DNA of 12,853 bases, taken from positions 1 through 12,853 of the forward strand of contig DMKD01000177.1 of the NCBI GenBank assembly GCA_003454605.1. Direction: 5' to 3'. Shown piece by piece: positions 7,065 through 12,494 of this stretch. This DNA is from Spirochaeta sp. (GTDB lineage: Bacteria; Spirochaetota; Spirochaetia; UBA9216). Made by a program: the position numbers and the translations under genes. Every line of letters starts with the position of its first letter. Position 1 is the first letter of the stretch. The notes beneath the pieces are model-generated. The model made no database searches and was not told where the DNA came from. It was given only the letters and a program-made list of their open reading frames with translations.

Positions 7065-8054
7065 CTAATCTCCTTGGTTTAAACAGATTATATCCCGTTC
7101 CGGACTGAATACCTGCATATCTGTAAAGGCTGCAACGAGCCACTTGTCAGGACGATTAATCTGTATATATCGTCCATCCTGTCGTGAGTTGTACATTCCC
7201 TGTACAACCCTGTGTCCTCCGAAGATTCTGCTCTCTGGAGCATCCTTCCCGAAATTACTGAGGCTTGCCGCGGCGCTTCCCGTTTCAGCTTGATTGTTAT
7301 CAGTCCAGGTGAGGCTGTAGATTACTTCCGGCTGCTCGTAGGCATTGATCACCTCATCCCTCGTAACAGCCCGGCCTGGTTCGGAGTGAGAGATTAGAAA
7401 ATCCGGACCTTCGGCCATAAGCGGCAGGGCTTTTTCCCATCTGTATATTGTATCGTAAACATTCTTGCCCATAAACATCTGAACCCAGAGTTTGACCATT
7501 TCGCCCTCATAGGCGTATTTTCTGAAGGGGAAATTCCCTTCAGCCTGCTCATTGGCAATATTTTCATGATTGCCCTTTAAAAAATGGAATCGGTCCGGAT
7601 GAGCTGTTTTAACGGTTGAAATCATCTCAAGAAGGCCAAGGTTTTCTCTCATTTCCTGATCGATGTTCCGGTGTTTTTTGTAGCCGCCTATCCATTCCTG
7701 CATTGCTTTGCCCCAGCGTTTTCGTCCGCGTGTTTCTGAGTGGAAGGCGTCTCCTACACAGATAATCTGAGCCCAGCCGTCTTCCATATCTGAAATTACA
7801 GGCCGACCGGAGAATCCTCTCCAGTTCATCACTGTATTGAAAAAATCCATGCGTCCGTGCAGATCAGGAACGATGATGTAGTATCCGCCTGTTTTTAATT
7901 GTACCACCCCTCCGGGTTTTCCGCTGCGGGCTGCCGGTCGATCGTTCTCTTTTGACAGAACTTCGACAGCTCTATTCAGGCTTTGTTCGATAGCAAGGGC
8001 TTCAGGAAGTCCGCTCCGCTCGAGAATTGCTTCAAGTTTTGCGGTAACTTCCAT
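7065..8054 (-). CDS. Calcineurin-like (PPP-type) metallophosphoesterase
   Basis: 329 residues from the ATG at 8054. The five metal-binding blocks of PPP/calcineurin-like phosphoesterases are present in order: PDLHG (Asp64, His66), CVGDAFHSE (Asp102), LKGNHEN (Asn162, His163), LISHSEPG (His223) and FGGHR (His281). The second block differs from the GDxVDRG form of classical protein Ser/Thr phosphatases, so substrate could be a phosphoprotein or another phosphoester. Being immediately upstream of the kinase with a one-base gap strongly suggests that it reverses that kinase. A TTG at 8084 in frame would add ten residues but lacks a ribosome site, whereas GGGAAGGGG precedes the ATG. No signal peptide or membrane segment is seen, so it should be cytoplasmic, on the same side as the kinase domain. 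Confidence 0.87.
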   Translation of the reverse strand: MEVTAKLEAILERSGLPEALAIEQSLNRAVEVLSKENDRPAARSGKPGGVVQLKTGGYYIIVPDLHGRMDFFNTVMNWRGFSGRPVISDMEDGWAQIICVGDAFHSETRGRKRWGKAMQEWIGGYKKHRNIDQEMRENLGLLEMISTVKTAHPDRFHFLKGNHENIANEQAEGNFPFRKYAYEGEMVKLWVQMFMGKNVYDTIYRWEKALPLMAEGPDFLISHSEPGRAVTRDEVINAYEQPEVIYSLTWTDNNQAETGSAAASLSNFGKDAPESRIFGGHRVVQGMYNSRQDGRYIQINRPDKWLVAAFTDMQVFSPERDIICLNQGD

Positions 8055-8058
8055 TTTG

Positions 8059-8067
8059 CCCCTTCCC
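8059..8067 (-). promoter_or_regulatory. Ribosome binding site deciding the phosphatase start
   Basis: On the minus strand GGGAAGGGG lies four bases before the ATG at 8054. The in-frame TTG at 8084 has no purine-rich site within reach. This favours the ATG and leaves a 32-base gap to the upstream gene. Confidence 0.65.
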
Positions 8068-8086
8068 TTATTGCTCAAACTCAAAC

Positions 8087-8632
8087 TTAGAATTCCTGAA
8101 TTGTAGTTTTGTTGATAGCTGCAAAGTCCTGAGCAAGGATCATTGTGACCTCATCGAGAAGCTCCTCTTCCTGCTCCGGCTCCATTTCTTCCCTGAATAC
8201 AGCAATTGAGAATACTGCACTGCTTTTTACGATCGGACCCTTCTCGAATTCCACCGAAGCGCCTTTTTCAATATTTTTGCTTAGTAGGGATTCTTCTTCC
8301 GAAGCCGATTCGGGAACGTCATTTCTAAGTCCAATGCTCAAGTAGTCAACTGATCTGTAATCATTCTGTTCCGGGCCGATATTTATCAGTGATCCGGAAT
8401 AAGTCATTATAAGAGCACCCCGGGTGTCATCCATATCGAGACCGTCGGTTTCTTCCATCTCATGCTGCTTGGTCTGTTCGAAGAAAGACTGCTGTTTATC
8501 GAGCCAGCCTTCCGAAAGTTTCTCAAGAGCATCATCGAATGATGCAACATTTTCTTCCAGTTTCGCTGTCTTTACAAGATTTTTAATATGTCCCTGTACC
8601 TCAGGTACCAGGCTTTCAAATTTTTCTCCCAT
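8087..8632 (-). CDS. Unrecognised protein; paralogue of the N-terminal domain of the HU-fusion gene
   Basis: 181 acidic residues from the ATG at 8632, chosen because AGGAG stands eight bases before it; a longer reading frame to 8692 has no such site. No signal peptide or membrane segment. Residues 5-60 are helical and charged (likely coiled coil), followed by a strand-rich part with RGALIMTYSGSLINIGP (71-87), VDYLSIGLRNDVPE (95-108), and an acidic EPEQEEELLDE tail. The same order and motifs recur in the divergent gene at 8779 (RGMMILSYSGSILCVGP, TEYSSIKLRTEVPD), so both derive from one ancestor, but this copy lacks the DNA-binding domain. I do not recognise the family. It is the first gene of the kinase/phosphatase operon and could be a phosphorylation target, a regulator, or a partner of its paralogue. 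Confidence 0.82.
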   Translation of the reverse strand: MGEKFESLVPEVQGHIKNLVKTAKLEENVASFDDALEKLSEGWLDKQQSFFEQTKQHEMEETDGLDMDDTRGALIMTYSGSLINIGPEQNDYRSVDYLSIGLRNDVPESASEEESLLSKNIEKGASVEFEKGPIVKSSAVFSIAVFREEMEPEQEEELLDEVTMILAQDFAAINKTTIQEF

Positions 8633-8651
8633 CGTTATACTCCTAAAAATT

Positions 8652-8657
8652 ATTATA
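8652..8657 (-). promoter_or_regulatory. Possible -10 box for the minus-strand phosphosignalling operon
   Basis: On the minus strand a perfect TATAAT lies 19 bases before the ATG at 8632. Transcription would begin about at the AGGAG ribosome site, giving a leader of some 13 bases. No good -35 hexamer lies 16-18 bases upstream, so either it needs an activator or the true promoter is elsewhere. Confidence 0.35.
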
Positions 8658-8718
8658 TGCAGCTGCGAAATTAATCCTATACCCATTTTCAAAAAAAAAC
8701 CATTTTTTCCGAGAATAT

Positions 8719-8745
8719 TTGAAAAAACATTGTTTTTTTTATAAA
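8719..8745 (+). promoter_or_regulatory. Possible promoter of the HU-fusion gene
   Basis: TTGAAA (8719-8724) is followed after 15 bases by TATAAA (8740-8745), or after 17 by the poorer TAAATT. The spacer is largely an A tract plus a T tract. Start of transcription would fall near 8752, leaving about 27 bases of leader with AGGAGA at 8765-8770. Confidence 0.35.
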
Positions 8746-8778
8746 TTTGCCCTATTTTATAAGCAGGAGATACGGAAA

Positions 8779-9663
8779 ATGGACGGAGAAAACATTTTTA
8801 AAGACCTTCCTGAGGCGATTGGCAGGCATTTGACGGGACTCGCAGCAGAGCAGAATCGGCAGGATGATGAAGAATATCTTAGAGATCTAGCGGAGGTCTG
8901 GAAACAGAAAGAGGCTCTTTTTCGAGAGCAGGCAAAGTCGGTCAAGCTTGAGCTGGTTGATGAGCTGTCTAACAAGGATGGGCGCGGCATGATGATACTG
9001 AGCTATTCAGGCTCTATTCTCTGTGTGGGACCGGTGTTCATGACTTCTACCAATATTAACTTCAGCAGATGGACGGAGTATTCAAGCATTAAGCTGCGCA
9101 CCGAGGTTCCTGATATTATCATGGAGAAGGCCGCAACGCTGGAGACGAATGTTATGGTTGACCGGCCCGTCATGCTCGGGAGCTCAAGGGTGAAGACGAC
9201 GAGCCCGGCATATCTGATAGCTGTATGCCCTGAAGATCTAAACGAAGACGAGCAGGATAAGCGTATTCGCGAGAGCGCTGTTTTTATTACTGCAGGATTC
9301 ATGAAGTATAACCAGACCCTTCAGCTTGATACCAGGTCCATACCTGATCAGTTCACGATGAAATCGATGGTTCGTTTTGTCGCAAAAAAGCACGGTCTGA
9401 CAGGCCAGGAAGCAAGACTGATTATTGATGATTTTATAACATTGATTGAAACGGGCATGCTCATGGGGGATTCCGTGCCATTCGGCCGGCTTGGAAAATT
9501 TTCTATAAAAACAAGAGATGCCCAGAAAGCGAGAGTGGTGAAGCATCCTGCTACCGGTGAAGAGATGACAGTCGGAGCAAAACCTGCAAAGGGTGTTCCA
9601 AAAATCTCATTTTCAAGCTACCTGAAAGAAAGGGCTGAGGGAATTGTGTCGATAGAGGATTAG
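8779..9663 (+). CDS. Fusion of an unrecognised N-terminal domain with an HU/IHF-like DNA-binding domain
   Basis: 294 residues from the ATG at 8779, with AGGAGA eight bases upstream. Residues 1-185 align end to end with the 181-aa protein encoded divergently at 8632: a charged helical start, RGMMILSYSGSILCVGP (69-85), TEYSSIKLRTEVPD (99-112), then an acidic DLNEDEQD stretch. Residues 190-285 form an HU/IHF-type fold: two helices (MVRFVAKKHG, EARLIIDDFITLIETG), the turn GDSVPFGRLGKFSIKTRDA (230-248), and the beta-arm HPATGEE (256-262) keeping the Pro that intercalates DNA in this family. Ordinary HU is about 90 residues, so this is roughly three times as long. It is likely a DNA-binding regulator or architectural protein dimerising by either domain. 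Its stop overlaps that of the convergent DUF362 gene. HU assignment is confident; the N-terminal domain is unknown. Confidence 0.85.
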   Translation: MDGENIFKDLPEAIGRHLTGLAAEQNRQDDEEYLRDLAEVWKQKEALFREQAKSVKLELVDELSNKDGRGMMILSYSGSILCVGPVFMTSTNINFSRWTEYSSIKLRTEVPDIIMEKAATLETNVMVDRPVMLGSSRVKTTSPAYLIAVCPEDLNEDEQDKRIRESAVFITAGFMKYNQTLQLDTRSIPDQFTMKSMVRFVAKKHGLTGQEARLIIDDFITLIETGMLMGDSVPFGRLGKFSIKTRDAQKARVVKHPATGEEMTVGAKPAKGVPKISFSSYLKERAEGIVSIED

Positions 9664-10838
9664 CTTAAATATTTTTTTATTGCTGCCTGTGAAGGCGGGC
9701 AGCCTTTCAATGTTCTAACGGTGTTGTTGTTCATTACGTCGCTGCCGAAGACTTCTTTTCCGCAGGCGCAGATGCCTATGCCTGTTTTATCATCAGGAAG
9801 TTCCATCCCTTTGAAATCCTGGCCAATCAGAATCGATTTTTTATCTCTGGGAAACTCAGTTGACATCGCTTTTTCGCCTTTCGTTTCATACAGTTCTTTC
9901 AATGCCTGTGCAAGGTTCCCGAAACAGGCTGAGCATGCCGAACGCTGATCGACAATGCTGTTAATCCAGTCTCTAATCTCCGTATCTTTTTGATTGTGCG
10001 GGGCCTTGTCTGCTGTTGTCTTCGGTGCATTATTCAGATATACAATATCGTCTTCGCTGATCTCGGCTGAACCCACCCCCAGCTCATCGGCCAGGGCTAT
10101 GTATGACACCGATTCAGGGGCTATGTTCAGCAGTCGGCAGGCATGAACATCCAGGGATACCGGGTCACGGCCGAGCAGCAGCAGGTCTCGTTTTTCGGGG
10201 CTGCCGCCCTCTTCCCAGGTCGGATCACCGTTGAGACCGTCAACCAGAGAAAAAGCCGGTTTAATGACAGTATTTATCATCGCTAGCGGACGATGTACTC
10301 CGAGGCTGTGATAACGGCGTTTCTCTGTATCAGGAATACATCCCTTTATATTTTTTAGAGCACATGTTAGGAGGGTTTGGCCATGGCCTTTCAGCACCGG
10401 CATATTAATGAGGCTTCCTTCGTTGTATTCGAGAGCGGCTATGGTTTCACAGACCTTAAAATTTTCGCTGTTGATGCTGATGTCAACTGCCTTATCCTGC
10501 TGCAGGTCAATCAGTTTTATGCCGTATTTTTCTGCCAGGTCGTTGTATCCGCAGATCCTGAATGCACGCGCGGTTGAATCTCCCACCCAGGAACCTTCTG
10601 CAACGGCGATATTTGAATAGCCCGAATCAATCAGATACTCAACAATTCCGGCTGCTACCTCAGGGTGTGTGGTCGCACCGCCCGAGGCTGGTTTGCTGAC
10701 CACAAGGTTTGGCTTGAGCAGCACCGGTGCTGTTTTCGGACCGAGCCAGTCAGTTGCCGACGCTGCATCGAGGAGGGTTTTTATATCAGCTGTAAGTTTT
10801 TTGCGTGATTTATTTGTCGTCTGCCAGACTGTGCTCAT
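9660..10838 (-). CDS. DUF362 domain protein with Cys-rich C-terminal tail
   Basis: 392 residues. The DUF362 core (about 30-270) shows LLKPNLV (40-46), THPEV (57-61), VAEGSW (79-84), NMPVLKGHGQT (145-155), ALKNIKGCIPD (160-170) and GRDPVSLDVHA (223-233). Family members are widespread in anaerobes and often end in a ferredoxin domain. Here the tail (295-392) instead carries SACSAC (Cys302, Cys305), GICACG (Cys357, Cys359) and KGCPPS (Cys380), which could hold an Fe-S cluster by a different arrangement. No signal peptide. The ATG at 10838 has no convincing Shine-Dalgarno, but a -10-like TATACT lies just seven bases upstream, suggesting a leaderless message. Biochemical role is not established; an oxidoreductase or metal-cluster function is inference. 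Its stop overlaps the stop of the HU fusion by four bases, with no terminator between. Confidence 0.86.
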   Translation of the reverse strand: MSTVWQTTNKSRKKLTADIKTLLDAASATDWLGPKTAPVLLKPNLVVSKPASGGATTHPEVAAGIVEYLIDSGYSNIAVAEGSWVGDSTARAFRICGYNDLAEKYGIKLIDLQQDKAVDISINSENFKVCETIAALEYNEGSLINMPVLKGHGQTLLTCALKNIKGCIPDTEKRRYHSLGVHRPLAMINTVIKPAFSLVDGLNGDPTWEEGGSPEKRDLLLLGRDPVSLDVHACRLLNIAPESVSYIALADELGVGSAEISEDDIVYLNNAPKTTADKAPHNQKDTEIRDWINSIVDQRSACSACFGNLAQALKELYETKGEKAMSTEFPRDKKSILIGQDFKGMELPDDKTGIGICACGKEVFGSDVMNNNTVRTLKGCPPSQAAIKKYLS

Positions 10839-10845
10839 GTCTGTC

Positions 10846-10875
10846 AGTATAGCAGAGTGCTGATGAAGACCACAA
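10846..10875 (-). promoter_or_regulatory. Sigma70-like promoter of the DUF362 gene (leaderless)
   Basis: On the minus strand TTGTGG (10870-10875) and TATACT (10846-10851) are 18 bases apart. The -10 box ends seven bases before the ATG at 10838, so the transcript would begin at or next to the start codon, which fits the absence of a Shine-Dalgarno sequence. Confidence 0.5.
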
Positions 10876-10882
10876 TAAAAAA

Positions 10883-10911
10883 TTGACCATTACTTATCAT
10901 CATCTTATACT
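10883..10911 (+). promoter_or_regulatory. Sigma70-like promoter of the rbsD-type gene
   Basis: TTGACC (10883-10888) and TATACT (10906-10911) are separated by exactly 17 bases, close to consensus. Predicted start of transcription is near 10918, inside the AAGGAGAGG ribosome site (10913-10921), giving a leader of only about ten bases. It lies back to back with the DUF362 promoter; the two -35 boxes are seven bases apart, so their polymerases would interfere. Confidence 0.6.
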
Positions 10912-10926
10912 GAAGGAGAGGTTATT

Positions 10927-11358
10927 ATGAAAAAGAAAGGTATACTAAACAGCGAAATTCTAAAGCTGATCGCATCAGCAGGCCATGGTGATCTGATTAT
11001 CATCACAGACAGAGGTTTTCCTCTCCCTTCTGCCGATTCAGGAGTTCAGATAGTAGACCTGGGTATTGCTGAAGGGCTGCCTTCATTCATGGATATTGTT
11101 TCACTGATAAGCACCGAGCTTGAGGTTGAAAAAATTGTCCATGCCGGGGAATCTCTTGAGAAATGTCCAGAACTCATTGCGGGTGCGAAAAAGCTGTTTG
11201 GAAAAGATCTGCCTTGCAGTGTAATCTCTCATACAAGATTGAAGGCTGCGGCCGTCAGTGGACGAGATGAGGAGTTCGGAAGGATAATCGGTTTCATCAG
11301 AACAGGTGAGTTTACTCCCTATGCAAATATAGTCTTGAGCTGCGGAGTCGTGTTTTAA
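10927..11358 (+). CDS. rbsD: RbsD/FucU-family sugar mutarotase (D-ribose pyranase-like)
   Basis: 143 residues, the usual length. The family converts between ring forms or anomers of a sugar (RbsD: beta-pyranose to beta-furanose ribose; FucU: fucose anomers) after uptake, in the cytoplasm. Hallmarks are KGILNSEILKLIASAGHGD (4-22) with the catalytic His20, TDRGFPLP (27-34) with Asp28, LPSFMDIV (51-58), His102 and Lys106 in SHTRLKAAA, and the closing RTGEFTPYANIVL (125-137) with Tyr132 and Asn134. The TPYAN ending is more like RbsD than FucU. AAGGAGAGG precedes the ATG and a near-consensus promoter lies directly upstream. No ribose ABC transporter or ribokinase gene is nearby, so the substrate is open. 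The GNAT gene follows after 37 bases and is probably co-transcribed. Confidence 0.88.
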   Translation: MKKKGILNSEILKLIASAGHGDLIIITDRGFPLPSADSGVQIVDLGIAEGLPSFMDIVSLISTELEVEKIVHAGESLEKCPELIAGAKKLFGKDLPCSVISHTRLKAAAVSGRDEEFGRIIGFIRTGEFTPYANIVLSCGVVF

Positions 11359-11395
11359 AAGGGGATCTTTTAGTGAGGGAAGGCCTGCAGGATAG

Positions 11396-12052
11396 ATGAA
11401 TACTATGCAGCCATCGCCATATGCCGAAATCCGGGCAGCCCGGCCGGATGATGAAGATGCGGTAGTGAATATCTGTCATAAGACATTTATTGACGTCCCC
11501 GATTTTCCCTATCCTGAGCTCATCGGTTTTCGTTGGGTAGTATGTTATATAAGACATTCATATGATTTTTCATTTGTTGCCGTGAATGAAGAAGATCAAG
11601 CGGTGGGATATATTCTCTGCGCACCGGATTCGCTTCTATACGCTAAAAGTTATCATAGTGAGATGATCCCGCTAATCCGCAAAGCATGCCGCAGGCTTGC
11701 TAAAACTCATCCGGATCTTTATAAAAAACACCGATCCTTATTTTTACCTCGAGTAGATGAGTACAAGAGCTTCCTACTGCGCAGAATTGTTCGCGAATAT
11801 CCGGCCCATCTTCATATTGATCTGCTGCCGGAGTATCAGAAAATGGGGCTCGGCGGCAAATTGATGAACAGTTTGCTTGATAGACTGAAAAAAGCCGGCA
11901 TCACCGGTATTCACATTATCGTGGATGCGGGGAACACCAATGCTGTGGGCTATTACAAAAGCTTCGGTTTCAAAATTCTAAAGTATAGGAAAATCTTTTC
12001 TATGAATGATTACGTTATGGGTTTGAAATTAGAAGCAGGAATATCAAATTAA
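11396..12052 (+). CDS. GNAT acetyltransferase resembling the O-GlcNAcase C-terminal domain
   Basis: 218 residues of the GCN5-related N-acetyltransferase fold. The acetyl-CoA-binding motif A is intact: PAHLHIDLLPEYQKMGLGGK (136-155) with Gln148, Gly151 and Gly153 of the QxxGxG loop, then GIHIIVDAGNTNAVGYYKSF (171-190) and GF. The HLHIDLLPEYQ signature is that of the C-terminal acetyltransferase-like domain of animal O-GlcNAcase and its stand-alone bacterial homologues. The N-terminal part (EIRAARPDDEDAVVNIC) is the usual GNAT beginning. Ribosome site is weak (AGGA at 11389-11392); a second ATG nine bases downstream is a possible start. It sits downstream of the RbsD-type gene, so an amino-sugar or glycan-related substrate is conceivable, but the acceptor is unknown. 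Confidence 0.87.
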   Translation: MNTMQPSPYAEIRAARPDDEDAVVNICHKTFIDVPDFPYPELIGFRWVVCYIRHSYDFSFVAVNEEDQAVGYILCAPDSLLYAKSYHSEMIPLIRKACRRLAKTHPDLYKKHRSLFLPRVDEYKSFLLRRIVREYPAHLHIDLLPEYQKMGLGGKLMNSLLDRLKKAGITGIHIIVDAGNTNAVGYYKSFGFKILKYRKIFSMNDYVMGLKLEAGISN

Positions 12053-12104
12053 ACTGCTGCCCCCGATTGTGCTGCACTGCTTTCCCGGGGGGGGGTGCCG
12101 GGTT
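12053..12104. other. Short convergent spacer with hairpin-forming C and G runs
   Basis: Between the GNAT stop and the DUF1667 stop, CCCCC (12060-12064) can pair with the G run at 12087-12095 to form a hairpin with a loop of about 22 bases. A second perfect inverted repeat, GCCGG (12097-12101) with CCGGC (12109-12113), extends into the DUF1667 3' end. Neither is followed by a convincing T run, so a terminator role is only possible. Confidence 0.4.
12087..12095 (+). repeat. Homopolymer tract G9
   Basis: Nine consecutive G residues preceded by CCC, in a noncoding convergent spacer. Tracts of this length are prone to slippage in replication and in sequencing; here no reading frame would be altered. 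Confidence 0.9.
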
Positions 12105-12476
12105 TTATCCGGCCGAGCGGGTCGCCACCACATCAATCCCTGTTCCATTATAATCTTTCAGCAAAACATCTCCCCGCTTTACAGGCGGTTTCAGTTTAAG
12201 TGCGTAAATGTCTTTCAGTAATGAGTCTATCTGATCTTTGAGAATCGGCTTTGTTGTCTTGACAGGCATACGTTCAAGTTTGAAACCGGAAACCGCTTTA
12301 TCCATGCCGATTGAACAGGTTGCTGTAACAACACGCTTAGGCTCGGAATATTCTTCAATTGCGTAGACCTCGCCGCGCTTGCATTTATTCCCGCTGACGA
12401 CGAGCTTGCCGCCATCCGCTGTCAGTTTCAGACGGCATCCTATAGGACATGCTATGCAAATATAATCTTTTTCCAT
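12105..12476 (-). CDS. DUF1667 protein, partner of an FAD-dependent oxidoreductase
   Basis: 123 residues, typical full length for DUF1667. The N-terminus has CIACPIGC (Cys7, Cys10, Cys14) and GNKCKRG (Cys32), resembling an Fe-S-binding zinc-ribbon-like unit; CSIG adds Cys54. The core then has PKRVVTAT (46-53) and MPVKTTKPILKDQI (90 bases further, 70-83), both conserved in the family. Agreement with known gene order is good: it follows by 18 bases the end of an FAD/NAD-dependent oxidoreductase, as in Thermotoga and clostridial clusters with a GlpA-like glycerol-3-phosphate dehydrogenase. I infer an electron-transfer accessory of that dehydrogenase, similar in role to part of GlpC/GlpB. AGAGGA precedes the ATG. 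It is the last gene of its operon and converges with the GNAT gene. Confidence 0.88.
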   Translation of the reverse strand: MEKDYICIACPIGCRLKLTADGGKLVVSGNKCKRGEVYAIEEYSEPKRVVTATCSIGMDKAVSGFKLERMPVKTTKPILKDQIDSLLKDIYALKLKPPVKRGDVLLKDYNGTGIDVVATRSAG

Positions 12477-12494
12477 TCGATTTCCTCTATCAGT

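Larger units (their letters stand above)
8633..8778. other. A/T-tract-rich divergent intergenic region
   Basis: These 146 bases between the two paralogous genes hold the divergent promoters. They carry phased homopolymer tracts: A9 at 8691-8699, T6 at 8703-8708, A6 at 8722-8727 and T8 at 8733-8740. Such spacing often gives intrinsically curved DNA, a preferred target of HU/IHF-type proteins. One of the two flanking genes encodes an HU-like domain, so self-regulation is an attractive inference. Confidence 0.6.

Noticed and set aside
3255..8632. Type VI secretion or anti-phage defence module
   Set aside because: Kinase, phosphatase and FHA genes resemble the secretion regulators, but no structural secretion gene, nuclease or other defence effector is present in the window.
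8633..8692. Twenty-residue N-terminal extension of the 181-aa protein
   Set aside because: No ribosome site at 8692, and alignment to the paralogue begins after the ATG at 8632.
8719..8778. Twenty-residue N-terminal extension of the HU-fusion protein
   Set aside because: It would run through the A/T-tract promoter region and bypass the AGGAGA site at 8765-8770.
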